From Gp6-AA40 sp035647075 (GTDB lineage: Bacteria; Acidobacteriota; Vicinamibacteria; Vicinamibacterales; UBA2999), in NCBI GenBank assembly GCA_035647075.1, contig DASROF010000196.1, positions 1 through 12,391 of the forward strand: a DNA stretch of 12,391 bases, written 5' to 3'. The notes under the pieces were generated by a model. It had not been told where the DNA came from. It ran no database searches and saw only the letters and a program-made list of their open reading frames with translations. Position numbers and translations under genes: made by a program. Below are positions 1 through 7,303 of this stretch, in pieces. Numbering within the stretch: the first letter of the stretch is position 1; each line of letters begins with the position of its first letter.

Positions 1-1
1 G

Positions 2-334
2 AATCAGGGCTGGCCGCAGGTGGATTGGGTCACCGGCGGCTGGATCGCCGGCATCGTCGGCGGTCTGCAGCGGATCAGCACGATCGGCAATGAGAAGACG
101 ATCATCGTGCCCGGTCGCGGACCGGTGATGACCATGGCCGATTTGAAGACGCACTACGACATGTACGGGGCGATTTACGACCGACTGTCGAAGCTGCTGA
201 ACAGCGGCCGCGGACCGACTGAGGCAGTGGACGCACAGCCGGCGAACGAGTTCGAGGCGAAGATGGGGAATCCCGACGAGTTCGTTCGTCGGGCGTTCGA
301 GTCTCTCTGGGCTTACGTAACCCCGGATGCGTAA
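2..334 (+). CDS. MBL-fold metallo-hydrolase, C-terminal part (5' end outside window)
   Basis: This frame is open from the left edge, so the gene begins upstream; the first internal GTG (20) is unlikely to be the true start. The visible 110 residues match, from memory, the C-terminal end of secreted acidobacterial/proteobacterial metallo-beta-lactamase-fold hydrolases: a GGWxxGxVxGLxR stretch, then a 'TIIVPGRGPVMTMADL' strand-turn-helix, a helical region with DMYxxIYDRL, and an ending 'FVRRAFESLW'. In the MBL fold the PGHG turn normally supplies the last metal-binding His; here it reads PGRG (Arg codon 116-118). The N-terminal HxHxDH motif is not visible, so activity cannot be judged. The stop codon abuts the ATG of the next gene, suggesting translational coupling and a shared operon. 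Family assignment is by motif recall. Confidence 0.72.
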   Translation, partial: NQGWPQVDWVTGGWIAGIVGGLQRISTIGNEKTIIVPGRGPVMTMADLKTHYDMYGAIYDRLSKLLNSGRGPTEAVDAQPANEFEAKMGNPDEFVRRAFESLWAYVTPDA

Positions 335-2836
335 ATGACGATGAGTAGAAGCGTTACTGTCATCGCCCTCGCCGGTGCGTTGTTCGTCGTGTCGCTGGCC
401 AACGTGTTTACGGCACCACAGGCACCCTCGGCACTGCAGGCACCCGCGGCACCTCAGCCTTCGGCACCCCAGGCACCTCAGACTGCCGCGGAGCAGCAGC
501 TCGCGACGATCAATCAGTATTGCGTCGCCTGTCACAACGATCGCACGAAGACCGCGGGTCTGAGCTTCCAGGGGATCACGGCAGCAAGCGTTGGCGAGCG
601 CGCGGAAGTGTTCGAGAAGGCTGTGCGCAAGATGCGCGGCCGCGTGATGCCGCCGCCGGGTGCGCGTCAGCCAAGTGCCGCCGCGGTGGACTCGCTGGTG
701 GCCTTCCTCGAAACGACACTCGACCGCGTACCGACGCAGGCGCATCTGCGCGACAAGGTGGTGCTGCACCGTCTCAATCGCAAGGAATACACGAACGCGG
801 TTCGCGATCTGCTGGCGGTAGACTTCGATGCGGCGTCAGTTCTCCCCGCCGACGACATCGCCGAAGGCTTCGACAACATCGCCGACGCACTGCAGGTGTC
901 GCCCTCGTTCATCGAGCAGTACGTGCTGGCCGCGCGCCTCGTTGCGGTGAAGGCGATGGGGCGTCCCGATGCGCGTCCGGGCGGCTGGACGTTTCGCGCC
1001 GGACCCGGCTTGCAGTTGACGCATGTTGCGGGCCTTCCGCTCGGCACGCGCGGCGGCATTCTCGCCAACGCCGACCTCCCGTCCGACGGCGAATACATCA
1101 TCGACGTCGCCGACATGGCCACCCACATCTGGGGCAACGGGATGGAGTTCGAGAACCCGCTCGTGGTGACGGTCGACAACAAGATCATTTACGAGACGGT
1201 CATCGGCGGCGAAGAGGACATGAAGCTCTACGATCAGGTGCAGGACGGGGCACTTGACAAGGCCAACGCCAAGCTGAAGAACATCAAGTTCGTCGCGACG
1301 GCCGGACCACACAAGGTCGGCGTCGCGTTCAAGCGACGGACGTTCGCTGAATCCGACGATCAACTGCAGCAGTTCGCGCCGGGCGGCGGTCAGGATCGTT
1401 TCTACCGCGTCAACTCATTCCAGATTCGCGGGCCGTTCAACATCAAGGGCGTGAGCGCGACGCCAAGCCGCGAACGCATCTTCACGTGTCACCCGGCGGC
1501 CGACGCAACGGCGCCAGTCAAGGCGACCTGCGCGCGACAGATCCTCTCGACGCTCGCCAAGCGCGCGTATCGCCGACCCGTCACAGCCGAGGACGTCAAC
1601 GAGCTGATGCAGTACTACCAGGACGGCATCAAGGCCGGCAGCTTCGACGAAGGCGTGCGCAGCGCGGTCACGGGCATGCTGGCCAGTCCGTTCTTCCTAT
1701 ACCGCACCGAGCATGTGCCCACGGGGCTGCGGCCCGGTCAGGCGTATGCGATCAGCGACCTCGAACTCGCCTCGAACCTTTCGTTCTTCCTGTGGAACAC
1801 GATTCCGGATGCGGAACTGCTCCAGGCGGCGATCGACGGGAAGCTGAAAGACGCGACGGTGCTCGATCGGCAGGTGAAGCGCATGCTGGCCGACCCGCGG
1901 TCGATCACGCTGGCGGCCAACTTCATGCCGCAGTGGCTCGACATGAAGCGCCTCGACGAGATCGTGCCGGACTCGTCGGTGTTTCCGTACGCGTCGGGTC
2001 GATCCGATCCGCGTGACGACTTCCGTACGGAGCTGGAACTGTTCGCCGACAGCCTCTTCCGGGAAGACCGAAGCGTCGTCGATTTGTTGCGCGCGACGCA
2101 CACGTTCCTGAACGAGCGCATCGCACTGCATTACGGCATCACGGACGTGAAGGGCGACCGTTTCCGGCGCGTCGAGCTGACCGATTCAGTGAGATGGGGA
2201 CTGCTCGGGAAGGGCGCCGTGCTGATGGCGGCGGCGTATCCGAACCGTACCTCGCCGGTGCTGCGCGGTGCGTTCATCCTCAAGCACCTGCAGGGCGTGC
2301 CGCCCGCGACGCCTCCGCCCGACGTGCCCACGCTGGACGAAAAGGACATCGGCACGACCAAGGCGCTCACCGTCCGTCAGATGATGGCCAAACATCGGGC
2401 GAGCCCGACGTGCGCGGCGTGTCACGCCGTCATGGATCCGCTCGGCCTCGCGCTCGAGAACTTCGATGCCACCGGAATGTGGCGCGACCGCGATCGCTAC
2501 GCCGGCGCGGCCATCGACTCCTCCGGCGAGTTGCCCGACGGCACACCGCTCAAGGGGCCGGACGACCTCCGGAACGCGCTCTTGCGCCGCCCTGAGCAAT
2601 TCGTGCAGACGTTTACGGAAGGCTTGCTGACCTACGGCACCGGGCGCAAACTTGAGTATTACGACATGCCGACCGTGCGGCGCATCGTCCACGGCGCGGC
2701 GGCAAGCGATTACCGCTTCTCGACGATCGTCCAGGCGGTCGTGAAGAGCGACCAGTTCAGGATGCGGCGCGTGGCTCAGGCGGCTCAGAGCGGCAACCGA
2801 ACCGCGACTGCCGGACCGAACAAGAACACGAACTAG
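335..2836 (+). CDS. DUF1592-family exported c-type cytochrome (DUF1587/1595/1592/1588/1585)
   Basis: 833 residues, a usual length for this family. Order: signal peptide (about 1-27); Ala/Pro/Gln linker (27-50); cytochrome c-like segment with haem motif CVACH (63-67); DUF1587-like segment from about 142 (VLHRLNRKEYTNAVRDLL); beta-rich, possibly carbohydrate-binding region (about 220-370); Cys pair C385/C399; DUF1595-like (from about 403, AKRAYRRPVT); DUF1592-like (about 470-590, with LSFFLW); DUF1588-like (about 591-710, starting near FLNERIALHYG) with a second haem motif CAACH (693-697) followed by DPLG; DUF1585 at the C terminus (about 733-808). These modules are known mainly from Planctomycetes, Verrucomicrobia and Acidobacteria; their substrate is unknown. 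I infer a periplasmic two-haem redox protein. The start ATG directly follows the previous stop with no clear Shine-Dalgarno; a second ATG lies two codons in. The DUF1552 partner follows, as is common for this family. Confidence 0.9.
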   Translation: MTMSRSVTVIALAGALFVVSLANVFTAPQAPSALQAPAAPQPSAPQAPQTAAEQQLATINQYCVACHNDRTKTAGLSFQGITAASVGERAEVFEKAVRKMRGRVMPPPGARQPSAAAVDSLVAFLETTLDRVPTQAHLRDKVVLHRLNRKEYTNAVRDLLAVDFDAASVLPADDIAEGFDNIADALQVSPSFIEQYVLAARLVAVKAMGRPDARPGGWTFRAGPGLQLTHVAGLPLGTRGGILANADLPSDGEYIIDVADMATHIWGNGMEFENPLVVTVDNKIIYETVIGGEEDMKLYDQVQDGALDKANAKLKNIKFVATAGPHKVGVAFKRRTFAESDDQLQQFAPGGGQDRFYRVNSFQIRGPFNIKGVSATPSRERIFTCHPAADATAPVKATCARQILSTLAKRAYRRPVTAEDVNELMQYYQDGIKAGSFDEGVRSAVTGMLASPFFLYRTEHVPTGLRPGQAYAISDLELASNLSFFLWNTIPDAELLQAAIDGKLKDATVLDRQVKRMLADPRSITLAANFMPQWLDMKRLDEIVPDSSVFPYASGRSDPRDDFRTELELFADSLFREDRSVVDLLRATHTFLNERIALHYGITDVKGDRFRRVELTDSVRWGLLGKGAVLMAAAYPNRTSPVLRGAFILKHLQGVPPATPPPDVPTLDEKDIGTTKALTVRQMMAKHRASPTCAACHAVMDPLGLALENFDATGMWRDRDRYAGAAIDSSGELPDGTPLKGPDDLRNALLRRPEQFVQTFTEGLLTYGTGRKLEYYDMPTVRRIVHGAAASDYRFSTIVQAVVKSDQFRMRRVAQAAQSGNRTATAGPNKNTN
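412..480 (+). repeat. 9-bp imperfect tandem repeat encoding an Ala-Pro-Gln linker
   Basis: The pentamer GGCAC recurs at 412, 421, 430, 439 and 448 with exact 9-bp spacing, then at 463 and 472. The array lies in frame and encodes alternating Ala-Pro-Gln/Ser residues just after the signal peptide of the cytochrome, giving a flexible spacer before the first haem motif. Confidence 0.75.
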
Positions 2837-2868
2837 GAACTGAGCACTTGGAAGTGTGAACGGCTAAC

Positions 2869-2872
2869 GGAG
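2869..2872 (+). promoter_or_regulatory. Ribosome binding site of the DUF1552 gene
   Basis: GGAG sits 6 nt before the ATG at 2879. It supports this start, which also keeps the twin-arginine signal at the very N terminus. Confidence 0.7.
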
Positions 2873-2878
2873 ACAGCA

Positions 2879-4165
2879 ATGCATCTGTTCAAAAAGCACA
2901 TCTCACGTCGCGCGGTTCTCAAGGGCGTCGGAGCCAGCATCGCGCTGCCGATGCTGGACGCGATGAACCCCGCCGCCACGGCGTGGGCGCAGACGCCGGC
3001 CGGCGCGACGCCGAAGCGGTTTGCCTTCATCGGCTTCCCGCACGGCGCGATCATGGACCGCTGGTCGCCGCCGCAGACCGGCACCAACTATGAGATGTCG
3101 CCGATCCTCCAGCCGCTGGAGCCGTTCCGCAAGCATCTGACGATCGTCTCGGGGCTGCGCAACAAGCCGGCCGAGACGCCAGAGCCGCATGGCTACATCG
3201 AGATGACATGGCTCACCTGCGTGAAGCCGTGGGATCACGGCGTGGCCGGTCCGGATTCGGGCGTCAGCGCCGATCAGTTCGCCGCGCGGCACATCGGTCA
3301 GGAGACGCGGTTGCCCTCGCTCGAGTTGACGACCGCGATGGGCGGCGCCCGAATCGCCTGGCGGACGCCGACACAGTCGCTGCCGCAGGAAGGCAACCCG
3401 CGCGCGGTGTTCCAGAAGCTGTTCGGCTACGGAGATACGGACAAGGAGCGCGCGGACATTCTCGCCGAGACGGGCAGCATCCTCGATCGCGTGAAGGGTC
3501 AGGCCGCGCGGCTGCAGGCGAATCTCGGCGTGCGCGACCGCGTGATCGTGAGCGATTACCTGGATTCTGTTCGCGAGATCGAGCGGCGCGTGCAGATGGC
3601 GTCGCAGAAAGACATGTCGAACCTCGAGATTCCCGATGCGCCAGTCGGCACGCCCAACGACATCACCGCGCATTTCGCGCTGATGTTCGACTTGATGGCG
3701 CTGGCGTTCCAGGCTGACATCACGCGCGTCATCACCTTCTCGATGGACCGCGAAGCCAGTATGCGGACCTACAACAACCTCGGCATCTCCGAAGGATTCC
3801 ACCCGCTGTCGCATCACGGTAACGCCGCGGCGAAGATGGACAAGCTGGTCCAGATCCAGCGCTATCACACCGAGGTGTTTGCGAAGTTCATCGACCGGCT
3901 GTCGAAGGCGAAGGAAGCCGACGCCACCGTGCTCGACCACTCGACGATCGTCTTCGGCAGCAACATGAGCAACAGCGATCGCCACAACAACGATCCGCTC
4001 CCGGCGGCGATCCTCGGCCACGCCAATGGAAAGATCAAGGGCGGTCAGCACCTGAAATATCCGCAGGATTCGCGATTCGCCGACCTGCTCGTGACGCTGT
4101 TCGATCGCAACAACATTCCGGTCGAGAAACTCGGCGACAGCGGCGGGATCCTTTCGGAGATCTGA
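2879..4165 (+). CDS. DUF1552 (HXXSHH) family protein, Tat-exported
   Basis: 428 residues, typical for DUF1552 proteins. The N terminus is a twin-arginine signal (SRRAVLKG, Arg10-Arg11), then a hydrophobic stretch and an AWA-Q cleavage site near residue 37, so the protein is probably folded, perhaps with a cofactor, before export. The mature part opens with KRFAFIGFPHG. The diagnostic HXXSHH motif is intact as HPLSHH (residues 308-313), and a conserved-looking VFGSNMSNSDRHNNDPLP segment follows near the C terminus. No biochemical function is established; from memory, related DUF1501 proteins belong to the alkaline-phosphatase/sulfatase-like superfamily, so a metal-dependent role is plausible but unproven. 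It follows the DUF1592 cytochrome by 42 nt and its stop overlaps the ankyrin start (TGATG), which argues for co-translation and a shared complex or pathway. Confidence 0.93.
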   Translation: MHLFKKHISRRAVLKGVGASIALPMLDAMNPAATAWAQTPAGATPKRFAFIGFPHGAIMDRWSPPQTGTNYEMSPILQPLEPFRKHLTIVSGLRNKPAETPEPHGYIEMTWLTCVKPWDHGVAGPDSGVSADQFAARHIGQETRLPSLELTTAMGGARIAWRTPTQSLPQEGNPRAVFQKLFGYGDTDKERADILAETGSILDRVKGQAARLQANLGVRDRVIVSDYLDSVREIERRVQMASQKDMSNLEIPDAPVGTPNDITAHFALMFDLMALAFQADITRVITFSMDREASMRTYNNLGISEGFHPLSHHGNAAAKMDKLVQIQRYHTEVFAKFIDRLSKAKEADATVLDHSTIVFGSNMSNSDRHNNDPLPAAILGHANGKIKGGQHLKYPQDSRFADLLVTLFDRNNIPVEKLGDSGGILSEI

Positions 4166-5868
4166 TGAACCTGCGGTTTCTGCATCAGCGCGATCTGTAT
4201 CTGCGGCTCGAGCTCGCCGTGGCCACGCTGGCGGTCATCGTGTGGCTGGTGGCGAACGGCTTGTTCGTCGTGTCCGGCTTGTTCGTCGTGTCCGGCTTCA
4301 GCCGGACCCTTTTGGCTGCAGAGCCCACCTTGCTCGACGCGGCCGAGCGCGGCGATCGCGTCGTCGCACTCCGCATGATCGGGAGCGGCGCCAACGTCAA
4401 CACGCCAGGTCCCGACGGCAGCACCGCCGTGATGTACGCCGCGGCCAACGACGACGTGGAACTGGTGCGGGCGTTGATCAAGGCCGGGGCGAACGTCAAG
4501 CTGAAGAATCAGCTGGGCACGTCGGCGATCACGGAGGCTGCGATCATCGGCTCGACGCCAGTCATTGACGCGCTGCTCAAGGCCGGCGCCGATCCCAATA
4601 CGAAGAATCCGGAAGGCGAGACGCCGCTGATGGCGGTGGCGCGCAGCGGCAACGTCGCCGCAGCGCGGCTCCTGGTCGAAGCGCGTGCGGACGTCAACGC
4701 GAAGGAAACGTTCGGCGGTCAGTCGGCGCTGATGTGGGCCGCGGCACAGAGCCAGGCCGAGATGGTCAAGTTCCTGGCCGCGAACGGTGCCGATCTCAAC
4801 GCTCGCGGCGTTGTTCGCCAGTGGGAGCGCAAGGTCATCAAGGAGCCGCGCCCGAAGGACATGAACAAGGGCGGCTTCACGCCGCTGCTCTATGCGGCTC
4901 GTGAGGGCTGCGTCGAGTGCGCACGGTATCTGATCGCCGCCGGCGCTGACCCCAACCTCGAGGATCCCGAGCGCATCACGCCGCTCAACATGGCGCTGCT
5001 CAATCTGCACTTCGAGTTCGCGGCGTTCATGGTCAACGCCGGTGCTGACGTGGACAAGTGGGACCTGTTTGGCCGTTCACCTTTATATATGGCCGCTGAC
5101 GTCAGCACGCTGCCGACCAAGGGCAACGGTGCGATGGCGGTCATCCCGAGCGAGGACAAGGTGTCGGCGCTCGACGTCGGAAAATTGCTCCTCGAAAAGG
5201 GCGCGAATCCGAACCTTCAGCTCAAGCGCCGCCCGCCGTACCGTGATGTGCCGCAGGATCGCGGCGGCGACACGATTCTCGCGCAGGGCGCGACGCCGCT
5301 GCTGCGCGCCGCTCGGGCCGGCGACGCCCCGTTCGTCGAGCTGCTGCTGAAGCACAAGGCGCTCATCGATCTGCCGAGCAAGGAAGGCGTCACGCCGCTG
5401 ATGGCGGCCGCCGGCGTCGAGTTCGGCACGCGCGTCACGCGCGGTCGCAACCGGACGAATGAAGGTGTGCTGGCGACGATGAAATTGCTTGTGGATGCCG
5501 GTGCGAACGTCAATGCACGCTCAGTGACGGAGCCTCGCGGACGCGGAGCGCAGCCCGCCGGCGCGTCGCAGGCGGCGCAATACGCACTTGGTTTCCGTCG
5601 CGCCAGCCAGATGCCAAGCGCGGAGGCCGTTCCACACGAGACCGCGCTGCACGGCGCGGCGGCGCGTGGCTACAACGACTTCGTGAAGTTCCTTGCCGAG
5701 CACGGCGCCGACCTGCAGGCCAAGGATGCGAACGGCAGAACGCCGCTGGATCTTGCGAAAGGCACCGGAGCTGCCGGGCGCGGCCAGGCCGAGTCATTCC
5801 CCGAGACCGTCAAGCTGCTCGAATCGCTCATCGCCGCGAAGGGCACCCGGCCATCGGCCGCCCAATAG
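4165..5868 (+). CDS. Exported ankyrin-repeat protein
   Basis: 567 residues. A long N-terminal hydrophobic segment (about 17-51) looks like a signal peptide or anchor, with possible cleavage near LLAAEP. From about residue 54 to the end I count about twelve ankyrin repeats with the usual TPLxxAA...LLxxGADxN pattern. Three are interrupted by loops: after repeat 5 (basic, around VIKEPRPKDMNKGG), in repeat 8, and in repeat 10 plus the following Ala/Gln-rich linker. Ankyrin arrays bind proteins, so this is likely a scaffold, chaperone or inhibitor for the exported enzymes upstream. A known parallel is the periplasmic AnkB of Pseudomonas aeruginosa, which supports catalase KatB; the comparison is inference. 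The ATG overlaps the DUF1552 stop by 1 nt and has GGAG at 4156-4159. A repeat element and an 18-bp tandem duplication lie inside the signal-anchor coding region. Confidence 0.92.
   Translation: MNLRFLHQRDLYLRLELAVATLAVIVWLVANGLFVVSGLFVVSGFSRTLLAAEPTLLDAAERGDRVVALRMIGSGANVNTPGPDGSTAVMYAAANDDVELVRALIKAGANVKLKNQLGTSAITEAAIIGSTPVIDALLKAGADPNTKNPEGETPLMAVARSGNVAAARLLVEARADVNAKETFGGQSALMWAAAQSQAEMVKFLAANGADLNARGVVRQWERKVIKEPRPKDMNKGGFTPLLYAAREGCVECARYLIAAGADPNLEDPERITPLNMALLNLHFEFAAFMVNAGADVDKWDLFGRSPLYMAADVSTLPTKGNGAMAVIPSEDKVSALDVGKLLLEKGANPNLQLKRRPPYRDVPQDRGGDTILAQGATPLLRAARAGDAPFVELLLKHKALIDLPSKEGVTPLMAAAGVEFGTRVTRGRNRTNEGVLATMKLLVDAGANVNARSVTEPRGRGAQPAGASQAAQYALGFRRASQMPSAEAVPHETALHGAAARGYNDFVKFLAEHGADLQAKDANGRTPLDLAKGTGAAGRGQAESFPETVKLLESLIAAKGTRPSAAQ
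4258..4293 (+). repeat. 18-bp perfect tandem duplication in the ankyrin signal segment
   Basis: GGCTTGTTCGTCGTGTCC occurs twice back to back (4258-4275 and 4276-4293), and the next bases again start GGCTT. Because 18 is a multiple of 3 the frame is kept and the protein reads GLFVVS twice, lengthening the hydrophobic core. Confidence 0.95.
4290..4307. repeat. REP-like palindrome ('SGFSRT / RLKPDTT' element)
   Basis: GTCCGGCTTCAGCCGGAC is a perfect inverted repeat: 8-bp arms (4290-4297 and 4300-4307) around a 2-nt centre. With its flanks it translates as VVSGFSRT on the plus strand and RVRLKPDTT on the minus strand. I recall these peptides as recurring in many unrelated predicted acidobacterial proteins, as expected for a dispersed repeat. 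The palindrome is visible here; the dispersed nature is recalled, and no second copy was found in the window. Confidence 0.7.
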
Positions 5869-5873
5869 ATCCT

Positions 5874-7178
5874 GTGGCGGGATCCGCGCCGGGGCGGCCG
5901 CGCCACTATGCGGCCGGCGCGATGGTGTTCGTCGCGGTGGCGGCGCTGTTCCTCTACTTTCCGTTTCTCGATGCCTATTTCTGGGCGGATGACTTCGGCT
6001 GGCTGACCGCCGGTCAGTCGTTCGATCCGGCAGCGACGCTGAGCTTTCTCCAGCGTACACATTTCTATCGACCCCTCATCGACTTCTATTTCGATTTCAC
6101 GATGGCCGTGTTTGGCTATGCACCGCGTCCGTTCCATGCGCTCAATATCGCTCTGCACATCGTCAACGCGTGTCTCGTGTTTGCGATTGCGAAGCGCCTG
6201 CTGCGTGCGGTGGGCGCGGCATGTTTCGCCGCGCTGACGTTTGCCGTCCTGCCGGGAATCATGCAAGCCGTCGCCTGGGTGTCTGCCGTGACCGCGCTGC
6301 TCATGACGTGCTGCTACTTGACGGCGGTCGTGGGACACCTGCGGTGGCTCGATGCCGGGTCGCCGAGGGCGCGCATCGTGACGGTGATCGCCTTCGTGGC
6401 GGCACTGCTCTCGCACGAAGGCGCCGTCACGCTGCTGCCGACGCTGCTCATCGTGGACCTGATGTTCGCGAGCGGATGGCGCATATCCGTCCGCGATCTG
6501 GTGCGTCGCTACGGACTGTATGCGCTTCTGTTGGGCGGCTACCTCGTGATCTCGTACACCGTCAATCGAGCGAACCCCAACGTTGCGGAAGGTGAGTACC
6601 GTTTTGGCATCCATGCAGTGCGGAATCTCCTGACGTACATCTCGGCGCTTTACGTCGGACGGCATGACGCGTTCGCGCTGCTCGGCACGGCCGTGGCACT
6701 CCTGCTGCTCGCCGGCTTCGGGACGATGCCGGTCAGATTCGGGACCGTCTGGATGCTGCTGGCGCTGGTCCCCTATAGTTTTTTCCTGACGACGAGGAGT
6801 GGCCGGTATATGTATCTGTCTGCCGCTGGCTTCTCGCTGCTGCTGGCTGGAGTCGGGTTGATGCTGTCGCAGGTTCTGCAGACGCGCATCGGCGTGCGTA
6901 CGGGAAGGCTCGTTTCAGTGGCACTCGCCGTCGCCATCGCCGGACGATTTGCCTCGTTTGCCGCCCGTGAGGTGCCGCGCGAGGTGGCCCCGGGCGAGGC
7001 CTATCGCGCATGGTTCGATTCCTTCCAGCGCGCCCACCCGACGCTGGCGCGCGGCGCCGCCGTCGCCATCGCCGATCCGAAACGGCGCGATATCGACACA
7101 CCGGCGCTGCCGGCGCTCATTCGTCTGGAGTATGCCGACCCGCAGTTGCAGATCTCGGTGAACCCGCCCTTACGCTAA
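5874..7178 (+). CDS. Polytopic membrane protein, GT-C glycosyltransferase-like
   Basis: 434 residues with about ten or eleven hydrophobic segments and a soluble C-terminal tail from about residue 360. After the first membrane segment comes WADDFGWL, with Asp39-Asp40 in the first external loop as in GT-C glycosyltransferases. Next are an HALNIALHIVN motif (H88, N91, H95) and SHEGAVTLLP (180-189), resembling the 'SKE..(A/I)TLP' pattern of PMT/TMTC-like bacterial proteins. Such enzymes transfer sugars from polyprenyl-phosphate donors outside the cytoplasmic membrane; donor and acceptor are unknown. The GTG start is 5 nt after the ankyrin stop and lacks an evident Shine-Dalgarno; an in-frame ATG at 5922 (codon 17) would trim a short basic N terminus and is a possible alternative. 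It is the last gene of the apparent operon. It might glycosylate the exported products, but that is a guess. Confidence 0.68.
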   Translation: MAGSAPGRPRHYAAGAMVFVAVAALFLYFPFLDAYFWADDFGWLTAGQSFDPAATLSFLQRTHFYRPLIDFYFDFTMAVFGYAPRPFHALNIALHIVNACLVFAIAKRLLRAVGAACFAALTFAVLPGIMQAVAWVSAVTALLMTCCYLTAVVGHLRWLDAGSPRARIVTVIAFVAALLSHEGAVTLLPTLLIVDLMFASGWRISVRDLVRRYGLYALLLGGYLVISYTVNRANPNVAEGEYRFGIHAVRNLLTYISALYVGRHDAFALLGTAVALLLLAGFGTMPVRFGTVWMLLALVPYSFFLTTRSGRYMYLSAAGFSLLLAGVGLMLSQVLQTRIGVRTGRLVSVALAVAIAGRFASFAAREVPREVAPGEAYRAWFDSFQRAHPTLARGAAVAIADPKRRDIDTPALPALIRLEYADPQLQISVNPPLR

Positions 7179-7192
7179 GCTCTCCGACTGGT

Positions 7193-7228
7193 GCGCGGTG
7201 TATCGGCGCCCATCGGTCACGCGCCTTT
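7193..7228 (+). terminator. Possible weak terminator after the GT-C gene
   Basis: Two alternative hairpins end here: GGCGC (7205-7209) with GCGCC (7221-7225) followed by TTT, or GCGCG-TG (7193-7200, one bulge) with CACGCGC (7218-7224). Both stems are short and the T run is only three bases, so this is a weak call based mainly on its position just after the operon. Confidence 0.25.
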
Positions 7229-7231
7229 CGA

Positions 7232-7270
7232 ATGCGATCCGGGTAGAATCGCGCTGCCACGGATGCGATC
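7232..7270 (+). promoter_or_regulatory. Putative promoter -10 flanked by direct repeats
   Basis: TAGAAT at 7244-7249 resembles a sigma-70 -10 box; no good -35 is visible. It sits between two copies of ATGCGATC (7232-7239 and 7263-7270, starts 31 bp apart), and a small inverted repeat GCGAT/ATCGC (7234-7238 / 7248-7252) overlaps it. The arrangement could be an operator for the downstream gene, but each element alone could be chance. Confidence 0.3.
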
Positions 7271-7290
7271 TGTTCGTACCTTCGTGTTTC

Positions 7291-7296
7291 GAGGAG
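7291..7296 (+). promoter_or_regulatory. Ribosome binding site deciding the GTG start at 7304
   Basis: GAGGAG lies 7 nt before GTG 7304. It supports that start, which gives a complete signal peptide. Confidence 0.7.
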
Positions 7297-7303
7297 CTTC
7301 TCT

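Noticed and set aside
520..1257. Plus-strand alternative frame (245 codons) inside the cytochrome gene
   Set aside because: Extremely Arg-rich frame-shifted reading of a gene with intact haem and DUF modules.
2903..4051. Long minus-strand open frame (382 codons) opposite the DUF1552 gene
   Set aside because: Its product is rich in Arg, His and Val with no recognisable domain, and it lies fully within a clear gene. GC-biased third positions commonly create such antisense frames.
4045..5010. Minus-strand open frame (321 codons) over the ankyrin gene, containing 'PAEAGHDEQAGHDEQ'
   Set aside because: The recognisable peptide is only the reverse reading of the palindromic repeat and tandem duplication; the rest is composition shadow.
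5670..6665. Minus-strand open frame (331 codons) across the ankyrin/GT-C junction
   Set aside because: Arg/His/Gln-rich with no domain pattern, and it spans two well-supported plus-strand genes.
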